Shown here in pieces: positions 17,871-28,164 of a stretch of DNA of 64,000 nt (positions are counted from its first letter, which is position 1; the number at the start of each line of letters is the position of its first letter). The position numbers and the translations under genes are program-made. The notes under the pieces were generated by a model. That model searched no databases, had not been told where the DNA came from, and was given only the letters and a program-made list of their open reading frames with translations. The stretch is from Clostridia bacterium (lineage in GTDB: Bacteria; Bacillota; Clostridia; Oscillospirales; CAG-272), in contig JAFTOI010000034.1 of NCBI GenBank assembly GCA_017463865.1, forward strand, positions 19,635-83,634, written 5' to 3'.

Positions 17871-18503
17871 ATGAAAAAGGGTATTATCGGTAAGAAGATC
17901 GGTATGACGCAGATTTTTGACGAAATCGGCAATGTGATCCCGGTCACGGTTATCGAGGCGGGCCCCTGTGTTGTTGCACAGAAGAAGACCGCCGAAAACG
18001 ACGGCTATGACGCCGTTCAGCTTGGCTTCATGGATGTCAAGGAAAAGCATCTGACCAAGGCTGAAAAGGGCCACTTCGCAAAGGCAAACGTCGCTGCGAA
18101 GAAGCATCTGAAGGAGTTCCGTCTGGACGACTGCTCCGCAATTAACGTCGGTGACATCATCTCTGTCGATACCTTCGCCGCTGGCGACAAGGTCGACGTC
18201 ACGGGGATCACGAAGGGTCACGGTTATTCCGGTGTCGTCAAGCGTTGGAACACCAAGATCAAGCGCATCACTCATGGTGGCGGCCCGATCCACCGTAACA
18301 TCGGTTCGGTTGGCGCGAACTCGACGCCTTCCCGCATCTACAAGAACAAGAAGATGCCCGGTCAGTACGGTAACGAGCAGGTAACTGTTCTTAATCTCAA
18401 TGTTGTTAAGATCGACGCAGAGAAGAATCTGATCGCTATCAAGGGTGCAGTTCCTGGCGCTCGCGGCGGTATCGTCTTCATCCGTGATTCGGTCAAAGCA
18501 TAA
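17871..18503 (+). CDS. rplC: 50S ribosomal protein L3
   Basis: The 210-residue protein begins [18 protein letters not shown] and contains the L3 loop with [13 protein letters not shown] and [13 protein letters not shown], which reaches toward the peptidyl transferase centre. It is an early-assembly 50S protein. GGAGG lies 5 bases before the ATG. The next gene, rplD, follows after 18 bases. Confidence 0.98.
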   Translation: MKKGIIGKKIGMTQIFDEIGNVIPVTVIEAGPCVVAQKKTAENDGYDAVQLGFMDVKEKHLTKAEKGHFAKANVAAKKHLKEFRLDDCSAINVGDIISVDTFAAGDKVDVTGITKGHGYSGVVKRWNTKIKRITHGGGPIHRNIGSVGANSTPSRIYKNKKMPGQYGNEQVTVLNLNVVKIDAEKNLIAIKGAVPGARGGIVFIRDSVKA

Positions 18504-18521
18504 CCGGAAGGAGGAACTACA

Positions 18522-19145
18522 ATGCCGAACGTAAAAGTATTGAATATGGCCGGTAAGGAAGTTGGCGAGATCGCGCTCTCCGATGCGATCTTCGGCGCTG
18601 AGGTTAACGGCACCGTCCTCCATACCGCAGTCAAGGCCTACCTGGCCAATCAGAGACAGGGTACCCAGTCGACCCTGACCCGCACCGAGGTCTCGGGCGG
18701 CGGCAAGAAGCCCTGGAGACAGAAGGGCACTGGCCGCGCAAGACAGGGCTCCACCCGCTCTCCCCAGTGGACGCATGGTGGTATCGCTCTCGGCCCGAAG
18801 CCGCGCACCTACACCATCACCCTCAACAAGAAGGTCAAGCGCATCGCTCTGCAGAGCGCGCTGTCCTCGAAGGTCGCTGCCGGCGAGCTCGTTGTGATCG
18901 ATTCGATCAAGACCGCTGAGTACAAGACCAAGACTATGGTCAACATGCTGAGCGCTGTTGGTGCTGACCGCAAGGCGCTCGTTGTTCTCCCCGAGAACGA
19001 TCAGCTCGTCATCAAGAGCTGTGCTAACATCCCCGGCTGCAAGACCAGCCAGTGGAACACGATCAACGTGTACGACATTCTCAACAGCGGTAAGCTGGTC
19101 ATCGACCAGGCTGCCGTTGCCAAGATCGAGGAGGTGTTCGCATAA
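18522..19145 (+). CDS. rplD: 50S ribosomal protein L4
   Basis: The 207-residue protein has the L4 core with the tunnel loop ([13 protein letters not shown] near 65). L4 in some bacteria represses its own operon; whether it acts on the rpsJ leader here is open. It has an AAGGAGG site and overlaps rplW by one base. Confidence 0.98.
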   Translation: MPNVKVLNMAGKEVGEIALSDAIFGAEVNGTVLHTAVKAYLANQRQGTQSTLTRTEVSGGGKKPWRQKGTGRARQGSTRSPQWTHGGIALGPKPRTYTITLNKKVKRIALQSALSSKVAAGELVVIDSIKTAEYKTKTMVNMLSAVGADRKALVVLPENDQLVIKSCANIPGCKTSQWNTINVYDILNSGKLVIDQAAVAKIEEVFA

Positions 19146-19438
19146 TGAAGGCTGTACAGGATATCATCATTAAGCCGATCATCACTGAGGCCAGCATGGA
19201 CATGATGGCGGACAAGAAGTACGTTTTCAAGGTACTCAAGACCGCAACCAAGCCCGAGATCGCAAAGGCTGTTGAGGAGATGTTCAAGGTGGACGTCGCA
19301 AGCGTCAACACCATCAACATGAAGAAGAAACCGAAGAGACTCGGTGTACACGCAGGTTACACCTCGAATTGGAAAAAGGCCATCGTTACCCTGAAGGCTG
19401 ACTCCAAGACCATCGAGTTCTTTGACGGCCTGAACTAA
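19145..19438 (+). CDS. rplW: 50S ribosomal protein L23
   Basis: The 97-residue protein shows [22 protein letters not shown] and the [14 protein letters not shown] loop of L23, which docks trigger factor and SRP at the exit tunnel. Its ATG overlaps the rplD stop by one base, so it is translationally coupled. Confidence 0.98.
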   Translation: MKAVQDIIIKPIITEASMDMMADKKYVFKVLKTATKPEIAKAVEEMFKVDVASVNTINMKKKPKRLGVHAGYTSNWKKAIVTLKADSKTIEFFDGLN

Positions 19439-19458
19439 GCTGGGAGGGACGAGATAAC

Positions 19459-20289
19459 ATGGCTACCATTAAGTACAAGCCGACAACTCCGGCAAGACGT
19501 CACATGAGTGTGCCGTCCTTCGAGGAAGTTACCAAGTTTACTCCCGAGAAGAGCCTGATTGTCATTAAGAAGAAGAATGCAGGCCGCAACAGCTATGGCC
19601 GCATCACCGTTCGCCATCGCGGCGGCGGCAACAAGATCAAGTACCGTATCGTCGACTTCAAGCGCGCCTCTGAGGCTCCCGCTAAGGTCATCGGTGTCGA
19701 GTACGACCCCAACAGAACCGCTTACATCGCCCTCCTCCAGAACGAGGCCGGTGACAAGAGCTACATCATTGCTCCTGTCGGTCTCAAGGACGGCGACACC
19801 GTTTACACCGGCGCTGACGCCGATATCAAGCCCGGCAACACCCTGCCGATCGCCAATATCCCCGTTGGTACCTTCATCCACAACATCGAGCTTTACCCCG
19901 GCAAGGGCGGCCAGCTGGTCCGCAGCGCCGGTGCCGCTGCTCAGCTGATCTCCAAGGAGAACGGCATCGCTCAGGTCCGTCTTCCTTCCGGTGAGGTCCG
20001 CATCATCCGCCTCGACTGCAAGGCAACGATCGGTCAGGTCGGCAACATCGAGCACGAGACCGTTAAGGTCGGTAAGGCCGGTAAGACCCGCCACAAGGGC
20101 ATTCGCCCGACTGTCCGCGGTTCTGTCATGAACCCCTGCGACCACCCGCACGGTGGTGGTGAGGGCCGCTCTCCGATCGGTCGTCCTTCTCCTGTTACCC
20201 CGTGGGGTAAGCCGGCTCTGGGCTACAAGACCAGAAATAAGAAGGCGAGAACTGACAAGTTCATCGTGAAGCGCAGAAATAGTAAGTAA
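19459..20289 (+). CDS. rplB: 50S ribosomal protein L2
   Basis: The 276-residue protein carries the conserved C-terminal block near the peptidyl transferase centre: [21 protein letters not shown] with the essential His. The N-terminal [16 protein letters not shown] is standard. It lies 20 bases after rplW with a GGGAGG site. Confidence 0.98.
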   Translation: MATIKYKPTTPARRHMSVPSFEEVTKFTPEKSLIVIKKKNAGRNSYGRITVRHRGGGNKIKYRIVDFKRASEAPAKVIGVEYDPNRTAYIALLQNEAGDKSYIIAPVGLKDGDTVYTGADADIKPGNTLPIANIPVGTFIHNIELYPGKGGQLVRSAGAAAQLISKENGIAQVRLPSGEVRIIRLDCKATIGQVGNIEHETVKVGKAGKTRHKGIRPTVRGSVMNPCDHPHGGGEGRSPIGRPSPVTPWGKPALGYKTRNKKARTDKFIVKRRNSK

Positions 20290-20303
20290 GGAGGGAATAT
20301 AAG

Positions 20304-20585
20304 ATGAGCAGAAGCCTTAAGAAAGCACCTTTTGTAGAAGAAAAGCTTTTTGCACGTGTTGCGGCCATGAACGCAAAGAACGAAAAGAAAGTTCTGAAGA
20401 CCTGGTCCCGTGCGTCTACCATATTCCCGGAATTTGTCGGTCACACGATCGCTGTTCACGACGGCAGAAAGCACGTTCCGGTTTATGTAACCGAGGATAT
20501 GGTTGGACACAAGCTCGGCGAGTTTGCACTCACCAGAACCTTTAAGGGCCATGCCGGCTCCAAGACATCCAACAACGGTAAATAA
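20304..20585 (+). CDS. rpsS: 30S ribosomal protein S19
   Basis: The 93-residue protein starts [15 protein letters not shown] and has the S19 signature [21 protein letters not shown]. It is a 30S head protein next to S13. Spacing of 14 bases from rplB, with AAGGAGGG. Confidence 0.98.
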   Translation: MSRSLKKAPFVEEKLFARVAAMNAKNEKKVLKTWSRASTIFPEFVGHTIAVHDGRKHVPVYVTEDMVGHKLGEFALTRTFKGHAGSKTSNNGK

Positions 20586-20609
20586 TTGCAAAGGGAGGAA
20601 TCATACAAC

Positions 20610-20945
20610 ATGGAAGCAAAAGCATATCTGAAGTATGCAAGAATTTCCCCGCGCAAGGTTAAGATCGTTCTCGACCTGATCAGAGGTAAGGATGCCGCAA
20701 CCGCTATGGCTATTCTGAAGAACACGCCCAAGAGCGCATCGGAGTACCTGATCAAGCTGCTGGGAAGCGCAATCGCAAACGCAGAAAACAATTTCAATAT
20801 GGACGTCTCGAAGCTGTACGTTTCTGAATGCTTCGTTTGCCCCGGCCCGACGCTGAAGCGTATTATGCCGCGCGCAAAGGGCAGCGCAGACCGTATCCTG
20901 AAGAGAACCAGCCATGTGACCATCGCGGTCAAAGAGAGAGACTGA
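20610..20945 (+). CDS. rplV: 50S ribosomal protein L22
   Basis: The 111-residue protein starts [18 protein letters not shown]; this ATG follows GGGAGG. A longer reading would begin right after the rpsS stop and is not supported. The C-terminal [21 protein letters not shown] is the L22 signature, whose beta-hairpin lines the exit tunnel. Confidence 0.97.
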   Translation: MEAKAYLKYARISPRKVKIVLDLIRGKDAATAMAILKNTPKSASEYLIKLLGSAIANAENNFNMDVSKLYVSECFVCPGPTLKRIMPRAKGSADRILKRTSHVTIAVKERD

Positions 20946-20965
20946 GCAAAGGAGGTAGAAGCTAA

Positions 20966-21727
20966 ATGGGTCAGAAGGTTAATCCCCACGGTCTTCGCGT
21001 GGGCGTAATTAAGAACTGGGATTCGAGATGGTATGAGAAGGACGAAACCTTCGGCGATACCCTCGTATCTGACTATAATATCCGTAAGTACCTCAAGAAA
21101 GAGCTCCAGGCTGCCGGCGTGCCGAAGATCGAGATCGAGCGCGACGCCAAGCGTGTACGCATCTTCATCCACTGCGCAAAGCCCGGTATGGTTATCGGCC
21201 GCGGCGGTGTTGAGATCGAGAAGTACAGAGCTGCTCTTGAGAAGATGGTTGGCAAGCCTGTTTCGCTCAATGTAGTCGAAGTCAAGCAGCCCGACCTCAA
21301 TGCACAGCTCGTTGCCGAGAACATCGCTTCTCAGCTCGAGCGCAGAATCGGTTTCCGTCGTGCAATGAAGCAGTCGATCATCCGTACCATGCGCCTCGGC
21401 GCAAAGGGTATCAAGATCTCCTGCGGTGGCCGTCTGGGCGGCGCGGAAATCGCGAGAACTGAGCACTATCACGAAGGCAGCATTCCGCTGCAGACCCTCC
21501 GTGCCGACATCGAGTACGGTTTCTGGGAGGCTAACACCACCTACGGTAAGATCGGCGTTAAGGTCTGGATCTACAAGGGCGAAGTCCTTTCCGAGGTGAA
21601 CCGTCCGACCGCTCAGCGTCCTGAGGTGCGCAACGAGCGTCGTGACAATCGCGGTGAGCGCCGCGGCGACCGCCGCGACACTCGCGGTAACCGCGACAAT
21701 CGCTCCAGAGGGGAGGGCAGAAGATAA
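20966..21727 (+). CDS. rpsC: 30S ribosomal protein S3 with Arg-rich tail
   Basis: The 253-residue protein has the N-terminal [20 protein letters not shown], a KH domain ([13 protein letters not shown]) and the S3 C-terminal domain ([14 protein letters not shown]). About 40 extra residues at the end are dominated by Arg, Asp, Gly and Asn in short RDNRG/RRGDRR-like units. S3 helps mRNA entry and helicase activity. It overlaps rplP by one base. Confidence 0.97.
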   Translation: MGQKVNPHGLRVGVIKNWDSRWYEKDETFGDTLVSDYNIRKYLKKELQAAGVPKIEIERDAKRVRIFIHCAKPGMVIGRGGVEIEKYRAALEKMVGKPVSLNVVEVKQPDLNAQLVAENIASQLERRIGFRRAMKQSIIRTMRLGAKGIKISCGGRLGGAEIARTEHYHEGSIPLQTLRADIEYGFWEANTTYGKIGVKVWIYKGEVLSEVNRPTAQRPEVRNERRDNRGERRGDRRDTRGNRDNRSRGEGRR

Positions 21728-22161
21728 TGTTAATGCCGAAGAGAGTAAAGTACCGCCGCGTACAGCGCGGTCGCCTGAAGGGCGTCGCAACGCGCGGTAA
21801 CACGATCAGCAACGGTGAGTTCGGTCTCGTTGCCCTTGAGCCCGCTTGGATCACCAGCAACCAGATCGAGGCTGCCCGTATCGCAATGACGCGTTACATC
21901 CGCCGTGGCGGTCACGTCTGGATCAAGATCTTCCCCGATAAGCCCATCACCGAGAAGCCTGCTGAAACCCGAATGGGTTCCGGTAAGGGTTCGCCTGAGT
22001 ACTGGGTCGCAGTCGTTAAGCCCGGCCGCGTCATGTTCGAGATGGACGGCGTCGCTGAGGACGTTGCGAAGGAAGCTATGCGTCTTGCCTCGCACAAGCT
22101 GCCGATCAAGTGCAAGTTCGTAACGAAGGAATCGCAGAAGAAAGAAGCTGGGGAGGTATAA
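21727..22161 (+). CDS. rplP: 50S ribosomal protein L16
   Basis: The 144-residue protein reads [19 protein letters not shown] and shows [20 protein letters not shown] and [19 protein letters not shown], typical of L16 near the A-site tRNA. The start could be 21727 (overlapping the rpsC stop) or 21733, where most L16 proteins begin. Confidence 0.97.
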   Translation: MLMPKRVKYRRVQRGRLKGVATRGNTISNGEFGLVALEPAWITSNQIEAARIAMTRYIRRGGHVWIKIFPDKPITEKPAETRMGSGKGSPEYWVAVVKPGRVMFEMDGVAEDVAKEAMRLASHKLPIKCKFVTKESQKKEAGEV

Positions 22162-22164
22162 GCT

Positions 22165-22353
22165 GTGAAGGCAAAGGAAATCAGAGAGATGTCTCCCGAA
22201 GAGCTGAATGCAAAGCTGAAGGAGTTGAAGACCGAGCTCTTCAACCTCCGCTTCCAGCACGCGATCAACCAGCTGGACAATCCGCACAAAATCGTGGATG
22301 TCAAGCGTGATATCGCGCGCGTAATGACCGTTCTTCACGAGAAGAACGCATAA
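22165..22353 (+). CDS. rpmC: 50S ribosomal protein L29
   Basis: The 62-residue protein starts with GTG ([20 protein letters not shown]) and has the L29 two-helix pattern ending [14 protein letters not shown]. It sits 3 bases after rplP, with GGGAGG inside the end of rplP. Confidence 0.96.
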   Translation: MKAKEIREMSPEELNAKLKELKTELFNLRFQHAINQLDNPHKIVDVKRDIARVMTVLHEKNA

Positions 22354-22366
22354 GGGGGACTGAAGC

Positions 22367-22624
22367 ATGGAAGAACGCAACCTGAGAAAAACCCGAGTCG
22401 GCCGCGTTGTCAGCAACAAGATGGACAAGACCGCTGTCGTTGCCATCGAGGACAATGTCGCGCATCCCGTCTACGGTAAGATCATCAAGCACACGACCAA
22501 GATCCATGTTCACGACGAGAACAACGAGTGCAGCATCGGCGACAAGGTCAGCGTGATGGAAACCCGTCCGCTCTCGAAGACCAAGAGATGGAGACTCGTC
22601 TCGGTTATCGAGAAGGCAAAGTAA
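22367..22624 (+). CDS. rpsQ: 30S ribosomal protein S17
   Basis: The 85-residue OB-fold protein has [19 protein letters not shown], then [20 protein letters not shown] and [10 protein letters not shown], the S17 signature. It binds 16S rRNA early in assembly. It has a GGGGGA site before its ATG. Confidence 0.97.
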   Translation: MEERNLRKTRVGRVVSNKMDKTAVVAIEDNVAHPVYGKIIKHTTKIHVHDENNECSIGDKVSVMETRPLSKTKRWRLVSVIEKAK

Positions 22625-22691
22625 TTTTACAACAACACTTGCGATATAGTAAATACGTCCAAAATCGTATTGAAAAGGAGGAAACGCAACA

Positions 22692-23060
22692 GTGATTCAG
22701 CAACAGTCGTTAATGAAGGTTGCCGACAACACCGGCGCGAAGGAACTGATGTGCATTCGCGTACTCGGCGGCACCGGCCGTCGTTACGCCAACATCGGTG
22801 ACGTCGTTGTCGCGTGTGTCAAGAAGGCTGCGCCCGGTGGCCAGGTCAAGAAGGGCGAGGTCGTCAAGGCTGTCATCGTAAGAAGCGTCAAGGGCCTTAA
22901 GCGCGCTGACGGTTCTTACATCAAGTTTGATGAGAACGCTGCCGTTATCATCAAGGAAGATAAGAACCCCAGAGGTACTCGTATCTTTGGTCCCATTGCC
23001 CGTGAGCTCCGTGAGAAGGACTACCTGAAGATCCTCTCCCTCGCTCCCGAAGTTCTCTAA
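22692..23060 (+). CDS. rplN: 50S ribosomal protein L14
   Basis: The 122-residue protein starts with GTG ([20 protein letters not shown]) and ends [24 protein letters not shown], as in all L14. A 67-base gap from rpsQ contains a short hairpin (AATACG/CGTATT, 22652-22671). AAGGAGG precedes the GTG. Confidence 0.97.
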   Translation: MIQQQSLMKVADNTGAKELMCIRVLGGTGRRYANIGDVVVACVKKAAPGGQVKKGEVVKAVIVRSVKGLKRADGSYIKFDENAAVIIKEDKNPRGTRIFGPIARELREKDYLKILSLAPEVL

Positions 23061-23074
23061 GGAGGTAACACAGA

Positions 23075-23389
23075 ATGAGCAAGTTGCACGTTAAGCGCGA
23101 CGATACCGTTATCGTGATCTCCGGCGACGACAAGGGCGCGAAGGGTAAGGTCGTAGAGGTTGCCCCCAAGGAGGGCAAGGTTATCGTGGAGGGCGTCAAC
23201 GTCATCCACAAGCATGTTAAGCCTCGCAGACAGGGCGAGACCGGCGGCATCGTCGATGCTCCCGCTGCTCTGTATGCATCCAAGGTTCAGCTGTACTGCG
23301 AAAAGTGCGGCAAGGGCGTTCGCGCTAAGTATGTAGTCGAGGGCGATAAGAAAGTCCGCGTCTGCGCTAAGTGCGGCGCTAAGATCTAA
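23075..23389 (+). CDS. rplX: 50S ribosomal protein L24
   Basis: The 104-residue protein has the KOW motif (VIVISGDDKGAKGKVVEV), GVNVIHKHVKP, and a C-terminal zinc ribbon with Cys75, Cys78, Cys97 and Cys100. It initiates 50S assembly. GGAGG precedes the ATG. Confidence 0.97.
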   Translation: MSKLHVKRDDTVIVISGDDKGAKGKVVEVAPKEGKVIVEGVNVIHKHVKPRRQGETGGIVDAPAALYASKVQLYCEKCGKGVRAKYVVEGDKKVRVCAKCGAKI

Positions 23390-23405
23390 GCGGAGGTAAC
23401 GAGAT

Positions 23406-23948
23406 ATGGCACCGAGAATGAAAGAAATGTATATCAATGACGTTGCTCCCGCTCTGATGAAGAAGTTCGCTTACAAGAGCCCCATGCAGATCCCGAAGCT
23501 CGACAAGATCGTCATCAACGTCGGCGCTGGTGATGCAAAGGACAACGCAAAGGTCATCGACACCATCATCGCAGAGCTCTCTCTGATCTCCGGTCAGAAA
23601 GCAGTTCCTACCTATGCGAAGAAGTCGATTGCAAACTTCAAGCTCCGTGAGGGCATGAAGATCGGCGCGAAGGTTACCCTCCGCGGCGACAAGATGTATG
23701 AGTTCATGGACAGATTCTTCAACTTCGCTCTGCCCCGCGTCCGTGACTTCAAGGGTATCAACCCCAACGCCTTCGACGGCCGTGGCAACTACTCCATCGG
23801 TCTGAAGGAACAGCTGATCTTCCCCGAGATCGAGTACGACAAGGTCGAGAAGATCCGCGGCATGGACATCGCGTTCGTTACGACCGCGAACACCGACGAA
23901 GAAGCAAGAGAGCTGCTGACCCTGATGGGCGCTCCCTTTGCGAAATAA
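23406..23948 (+). CDS. rplE: 50S ribosomal protein L5
   Basis: The 180-residue protein shows [16 protein letters not shown], the loop [15 protein letters not shown] and [20 protein letters not shown], which are L5 signatures. It binds 5S rRNA with L18. GGAGG lies before the ATG. Confidence 0.98.
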   Translation: MAPRMKEMYINDVAPALMKKFAYKSPMQIPKLDKIVINVGAGDAKDNAKVIDTIIAELSLISGQKAVPTYAKKSIANFKLREGMKIGAKVTLRGDKMYEFMDRFFNFALPRVRDFKGINPNAFDGRGNYSIGLKEQLIFPEIEYDKVEKIRGMDIAFVTTANTDEEARELLTLMGAPFAK

Positions 23949-23963
23949 GGAGGGGAAAGAGAA

Positions 23964-24149
23964 ATGGCAAAGACTTCTATGATCCTGAAGCAGCAGAGAC
24001 CGCAGAAGTACTCCACCCGTGAGTACAACCGCTGCAAGATCTGCGGCCGTCCCCATGCCTATATGCGTAAGTACGGTATCTGCCGTATTTGCTTCCGCAA
24101 TCTTGCCTACAAGGGCGAGATTCCCGGCGTGAAGAAGGCAAGCTGGTAA
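23964..24149 (+). CDS. rpsN: 30S ribosomal protein S14, zinc-binding type
   Basis: The 61-residue protein is the short type-Z S14 with Cys24, Cys27, Cys40 and Cys43, and ends [11 protein letters not shown]. This C+ form needs zinc. Followed by a 159-base gap with three hairpins before rpsH. Confidence 0.97.
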   Translation: MAKTSMILKQQRPQKYSTREYNRCKICGRPHAYMRKYGICRICFRNLAYKGEIPGVKKASW

Positions 24150-24151
24150 AA

Positions 24152-24241
24152 CACAATCCCGGCAAAGCCGGTTGTGATATTCCGCCGAAAGGCGGCTCCA
24201 AACTATCGGCAGGAAAACGAGGCTGTCGCAAGCCCCGTTTT
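24152..24241 (+). promoter_or_regulatory. Three hairpins between rpsN and rpsH
   Basis: Stem one (24152-24176) pairs CACAA and CCGGC with GCCGG and TTGTG, with two unpaired bases. Stem two (24182-24195) is CCGCC-GAAA-GGCGG with a GNRA loop. Stem three (24214-24241) pairs AAAACG-GGCT with AGCC-CGTTTT. No U-run terminator is present. This is the widest gap in the spc part of the operon. Confidence 0.6.
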
Positions 24242-24308
24242 AACCGCCGGTCAGCCGTCGGGGTAACCCGGCAGCAAGAATTTAACTTGCATAAGGAGGA
24301 TAATAATT

Positions 24309-24707
24309 ATGCAGATGTCAGATGTAATCGCGGATATGCTCACCAGAATCAGAAATGCGAACGATGCCAAGCACGCAACTGTTGACGTTCCCGCATCCAA
24401 CATGAAGAAGGCTATCGCCGACATCCTTGTCGCCGAGGGCTATGTCAAGAGTTATACCGTCATTGAGGACGGTAAGCAGGGCGTCATTCGCCTTACCCTC
24501 AAGTACGCGCCTGGCAAGCAGAAGGTCATCCATGGCCTCCGCCGTGTATCCAAGCCCGGTCTTCGTATCTACGCAGGCTGCGAGGATATGCCCCGCGTCA
24601 TGAACGGTCTGGGGATCGCGATCGTCTCCACGTCCAAGGGAATTATGACGGATAAGAAGGCTCGTCAGCTCAATGTCGGCGGCGAAGTCCTCGCATTCGT
24701 CTGGTAA
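24309..24707 (+). CDS. rpsH: 30S ribosomal protein S8
   Basis: The 132-residue protein starts [18 protein letters not shown] and ends GVMTDKKAR-type (here [23 protein letters not shown]). S8 is a primary 16S binder and the classic translational repressor of the spc operon in E. coli. AAGGAGG precedes the ATG. Confidence 0.98.
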   Translation: MQMSDVIADMLTRIRNANDAKHATVDVPASNMKKAIADILVAEGYVKSYTVIEDGKQGVIRLTLKYAPGKQKVIHGLRRVSKPGLRIYAGCEDMPRVMNGLGIAIVSTSKGIMTDKKARQLNVGGEVLAFVW

Positions 24708-24722
24708 TCGGAGGTAGAGAAG

Positions 24723-25262
24723 ATGTCTAGAATTGGTAAGAAACCCATTACCGTTGCAGCCGGTGTTACTGTCACCGTCGCTGAGAACAACGTCGTAACC
24801 GTCAAGGGTCCCAAGGGCACCCTGACGCAGCAGCTCGCCTCCAACATGACCATCAAGCAGGATGCAGGTGTCATCACCATCGAGCGTCCTTCTGATGAGA
24901 AGAATGACCGCGCGCTGCACGGCCTGACCCGCACTCTGCTGGCCAACATGATCGAGGGCGTAACCAATGGTTACTCCAAGACTCTGGAGATCAACGGTGT
25001 CGGTTATAAGGCAGCTAAGCAGGGCAAGCAGCTTGTCCTGAACCTCGGCCACTCTCACCCGATCTACTTTGAGGAGAAGGACGGCATCAGCTTTGATGTG
25101 CCCAACCCCAACCAGATCATCGTGAACGGCATCAACAAGCAGATGGTCGGCGAGATCGCCGCTCAGATCCGCAGCAAGCGTCCGCCGGAACCCTACCTGG
25201 GCAAGGGCGTCAAGTATGCTGACGAGCACATTCGCCGCAAGGCCGGTAAGACCGGTAAATAA
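24723..25262 (+). CDS. rplF: 50S ribosomal protein L6
   Basis: The 179-residue protein has the duplicated L6 fold with SRIGKKPITV, VKGPKGTL and the final KRPPEPYLGKGVKYADE. It contacts the sarcin-ricin loop region. GGAGG precedes the ATG, 15 bases after rpsH. Confidence 0.98.
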   Translation: MSRIGKKPITVAAGVTVTVAENNVVTVKGPKGTLTQQLASNMTIKQDAGVITIERPSDEKNDRALHGLTRTLLANMIEGVTNGYSKTLEINGVGYKAAKQGKQLVLNLGHSHPIYFEEKDGISFDVPNPNQIIVNGINKQMVGEIAAQIRSKRPPEPYLGKGVKYADEHIRRKAGKTGK

Positions 25263-25280
25263 TGAAAGGAGGGGACACGA

Positions 25281-25640
25281 ATGGTTTCCAGAATTGATAG
25301 CAACAAGCAGCGTCTTAAGAGACATAAGAGAGTCAGAGCGAAGATTTCGGGTACCGCTGAGAAGCCGCGCCTGGCTGTTTACCGCTCTAACGCTAACATC
25401 AGCGCACAGATCATCGACGATGTGAAGGGCGTAACCCTTGTATCCGCCTCCACCCTCGAGAAGACGTTCGAGGGCATTGGCAGCAACAAGGCTGCAGCAC
25501 GCGAGATCGGCAAGACCATTGCTGAGCGCGCAGCTGCAAAGGGCATCACCGAGATCGTTTTCGACCGCGGCGGTTACCTTTATCATGGACGTGTATCGGA
25601 ACTGGCTGAGGGCGCTCGCGAGGGCGGCCTGAAGTTCTGA
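25281..25640 (+). CDS. rplR: 50S ribosomal protein L18
   Basis: The 119-residue protein shows [20 protein letters not shown] and the C-terminal [21 protein letters not shown] of L18, a 5S rRNA binder. AAGGAGG precedes the ATG. Confidence 0.98.
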   Translation: MVSRIDSNKQRLKRHKRVRAKISGTAEKPRLAVYRSNANISAQIIDDVKGVTLVSASTLEKTFEGIGSNKAAAREIGKTIAERAAAKGITEIVFDRGGYLYHGRVSELAEGAREGGLKF

Positions 25641-25698
25641 GTCCGGTTTGTACACTGTTCGCGAAAGTTTTTTCCGAACAAATTTCAGGAGGATTAAC

Positions 25699-26205
25699 AT
25701 GGCAAAAAAGTTTGACCCCGCTACGCTTGACCTTCAGATGGCCAAGCAGGTAGCGATCAACCGTGTTTCCAAGACCGTTAAGGGTGGCCGCGTCGCACGC
25801 TTCGCTGCTATTATGGTTATTGGTGACGAGAACGGTCACGTCGGATGCGGCCTCGGCAAGGCAGCTGAAATTCAGGAAGCCTGCCGCAAGGGCGAGGAAG
25901 ACGCTAAGAAGAACATGATCGAGGTTGCCCTCAAGGGTACCACCATTCCCCACGAGGTCATCGGTGAGTTCGGCGCAGCACGCGTGCTGCTGAAGCCCGC
26001 TGCACCTGGTACCGGTATCATCGCTGGTGGTACTGTTCGTAAGGTCCTTGAGATGGCCGGCATCAAGAACATCCGTGCAAAGAGCCTTCGCTCCAACAAC
26101 CCGACCAACGTTGCTAAGGCAACCATCGAGGCTCTGAAGGCACTGCGCAGCGCTGAGGACGTCGCAAAGCTCCGCGACATCAGCGTTGACCAGATCAAGG
26201 GTTAA
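25699..26205 (+). CDS. rpsE: 30S ribosomal protein S5
   Basis: The 168-residue protein starts [13 protein letters not shown] after an AGGAGG; the frame is open upstream for 17 codons, which fall in the 58-base gap after rplR and lack a ribosome site. It has the S5 double-stranded RNA-binding region ([21 protein letters not shown] near 25) and ends with the [15 protein letters not shown] block. S5 tunes translational fidelity. Confidence 0.97.
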   Translation: MAKKFDPATLDLQMAKQVAINRVSKTVKGGRVARFAAIMVIGDENGHVGCGLGKAAEIQEACRKGEEDAKKNMIEVALKGTTIPHEVIGEFGAARVLLKPAAPGTGIIAGGTVRKVLEMAGIKNIRAKSLRSNNPTNVAKATIEALKALRSAEDVAKLRDISVDQIKG

Positions 26206-26219
26206 GGAGGGTATTACCG

Positions 26220-26396
26220 ATGGAAAAGAAAGTAACCCTCGTCAAGAGCCTGATCGGCGCTAAGCCGAACCAGAAGGCGACTGCCAAGTCGCTCGGTCTG
26301 AACAAGATCGGTGACAGCATCGTTCACAACGACGACGCTATCCTGGCAGGCAAAATCAAAGTCATCTCGCACCTCGTTGCGGTTGAAAATGTCTAA
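26220..26396 (+). CDS. rpmD: 50S ribosomal protein L30
   Basis: This short gene of 58 residues reads [20 protein letters not shown], then [15 protein letters not shown], the L30 pattern of one sheet and two helices. GGAGG lies 8 bases before the ATG. Its place between rpsE and rplO is the standard one. Confidence 0.95.
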   Translation: MEKKVTLVKSLIGAKPNQKATAKSLGLNKIGDSIVHNDDAILAGKIKVISHLVAVENV

Positions 26397-26410
26397 AAGG
26401 AGGAATACGC

Positions 26411-26854
26411 ATGAAGCTCCATGAACTTTCACCCGCTCCCGGCTCTACCACGCCGGCGTGGCGCAAAGGCAGAGGCACCGGCTCCGGCAATGGTAAGACC
26501 GCCGGTAAGGGCCACAAGGGTCAGAACGCTCGCTCCGGCGGCGGTGTAAGACCCGGCTTCGAGGGCGGTCAGCTCCCGCTCTACCGCAAGCATCCGAAGA
26601 GAGGTTTCAACAACCACTTCGCAAAGCAGTATGCCATCATCAATGTCGACACTCTGTGCGAGCGTTTCAATGATGGTGACACGGTTGATCTTGCAACCCT
26701 GCTCGAGAAGAAGATCGTTCGTAAGCCCTACGACGGCCTCAAGGTTCTCGGCAATGGCGAGATGACCAAGAAACTGACCGTCAAAGCAGCAGTCTTTTCG
26801 GCTAGCGCTAAGGAAAAGATAGAAGCAGCAGGTGGAAAGACTGAGGTGGTATAA
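26411..26854 (+). CDS. rplO: 50S ribosomal protein L15
   Basis: The 147-residue protein starts [20 protein letters not shown] and has the Gly/Lys-rich [19 protein letters not shown] extension that threads into 23S rRNA. It ends directly against secY. Confidence 0.97.
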   Translation: MKLHELSPAPGSTTPAWRKGRGTGSGNGKTAGKGHKGQNARSGGGVRPGFEGGQLPLYRKHPKRGFNNHFAKQYAIINVDTLCERFNDGDTVDLATLLEKKIVRKPYDGLKVLGNGEMTKKLTVKAAVFSASAKEKIEAAGGKTEVV

Positions 26855-28147
26855 GTGTTTCAGACGTTAAAAAATGCATGGAAGGTTCCGGAACTCAAGT
26901 CTAAGCTCCTCTTCACATTGGTTATCGTCATACTTTACCGCATTGGGTCTGTTCTCCCTGTGCCTTATGTCAGTCCGGATGTTCTGAGCACCTTTAATCA
27001 GGTCTCTGCCGGCTCGATTTTCCAGTATCTCAACATTCTCTCGGGTGACGCGTTCGGCCGTGCAACCCTGTTTGCACTCGGCGTTTCCCCCTATATCACC
27101 TCGTCCATCGTGATCCAGCTCCTCACCATCGCCATCCCTGCGCTTGAGCGCCTTGCTAAGGAAGGCGACGAGGGCAAGAAGAAGCTGACCGCTCTGACCC
27201 GTCTGGTAACCGTCGCACTCGCACTGATCACTGCGATCGGTTATGCGTTCTACCTCAAGAACGGCGGTATGCTGGTTGCGGGCACGAATGCTTTCCACAT
27301 GATCGTTATCATCGCCTGCTACTGCGCTGGTGCTGCGCTCGTCATGTGGCTTGCTGAGAAGATCAACGATAACGGCATCGGCAATGGTATTTCCATGATC
27401 CTGTTCGCCGGTATCGTTGCACGCGGTCCCGCGATCGTTTCTTCTCTGTGGTCCATGCTCTTCAAGGATGGCAAGTTCTCCATCCTCGGCCTGTTGCTGG
27501 TGATCCTCTCGCTCGCGATCTCGCTGGCTATCGTCGGCTTCGTTGTCTTCATGACCAACAGTGAGCGCAGAATCCCGATCCAGTACGCAAAGAAGGTCGT
27601 TGGCCGTAAGATGTACGGCGGTCAGGGAACCAACCTGCCGATCAAGCTGAACATGTCCGGCGTTATGCCGATCATCTTCGCAAACTCGATCGTCGCTATC
27701 CCCGCCACCATTGCTGCTTTCTTCCCGAACAGCTCGTTCTGGCAGAAGGTCAACAACATCTTCAACTACAACTCTCTCCTCTACGTTGTTCTCTTCCTCA
27801 TTCTCATTATCGCATTTTCCTACTTCTATATCGCAATTTCCTTCAATCCCGTCGAGGTTGCCAACAACCTCAAGAAGAACGGCGGCTCGATCCCGGGTAT
27901 CCGTCCCGGTCGTCCGACCTCCGATTACATCACCCGTGTGCTTAACCGCATCACGCTGATCGGTGCGTTCTTCCTTGGCTTCATCGCCGTATTCCCGATG
28001 ATCGTCAACATGATCTCCGGCGGCCAGTTTGCCGGCCTTGCATTTGGTGGTTCTTCGCTGCTGATCGTTGTCGGTGTCGCACTTGAGACGACCCGCGACC
28101 TTGAGGCACAGATGAGCCTTCGCCACTACAAGGGTTTCCTTGAGTAA
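26855..28147 (+). CDS. secY: Protein translocase subunit SecY
   Basis: The 430-residue protein has ten membrane segments, with RIGSVLPVPYV in the first, the plug region after it, SPYITSSIVIQLLT near 82 and the cytosolic loop ERRIPIQYAKK near 235. It forms the SecYEG pore for export and membrane insertion. The start is GTG, immediately after the rplO stop with GAGGTGG as ribosome site, so it is coupled to rplO. Confidence 0.98.
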   Translation: MFQTLKNAWKVPELKSKLLFTLVIVILYRIGSVLPVPYVSPDVLSTFNQVSAGSIFQYLNILSGDAFGRATLFALGVSPYITSSIVIQLLTIAIPALERLAKEGDEGKKKLTALTRLVTVALALITAIGYAFYLKNGGMLVAGTNAFHMIVIIACYCAGAALVMWLAEKINDNGIGNGISMILFAGIVARGPAIVSSLWSMLFKDGKFSILGLLLVILSLAISLAIVGFVVFMTNSERRIPIQYAKKVVGRKMYGGQGTNLPIKLNMSGVMPIIFANSIVAIPATIAAFFPNSSFWQKVNNIFNYNSLLYVVLFLILIIAFSYFYIAISFNPVEVANNLKKNGGSIPGIRPGRPTSDYITRVLNRITLIGAFFLGFIAVFPMIVNMISGGQFAGLAFGGSSLLIVVGVALETTRDLEAQMSLRHYKGFLE

Positions 28148-28164
28148 GTTGACGGAGGATTCCG

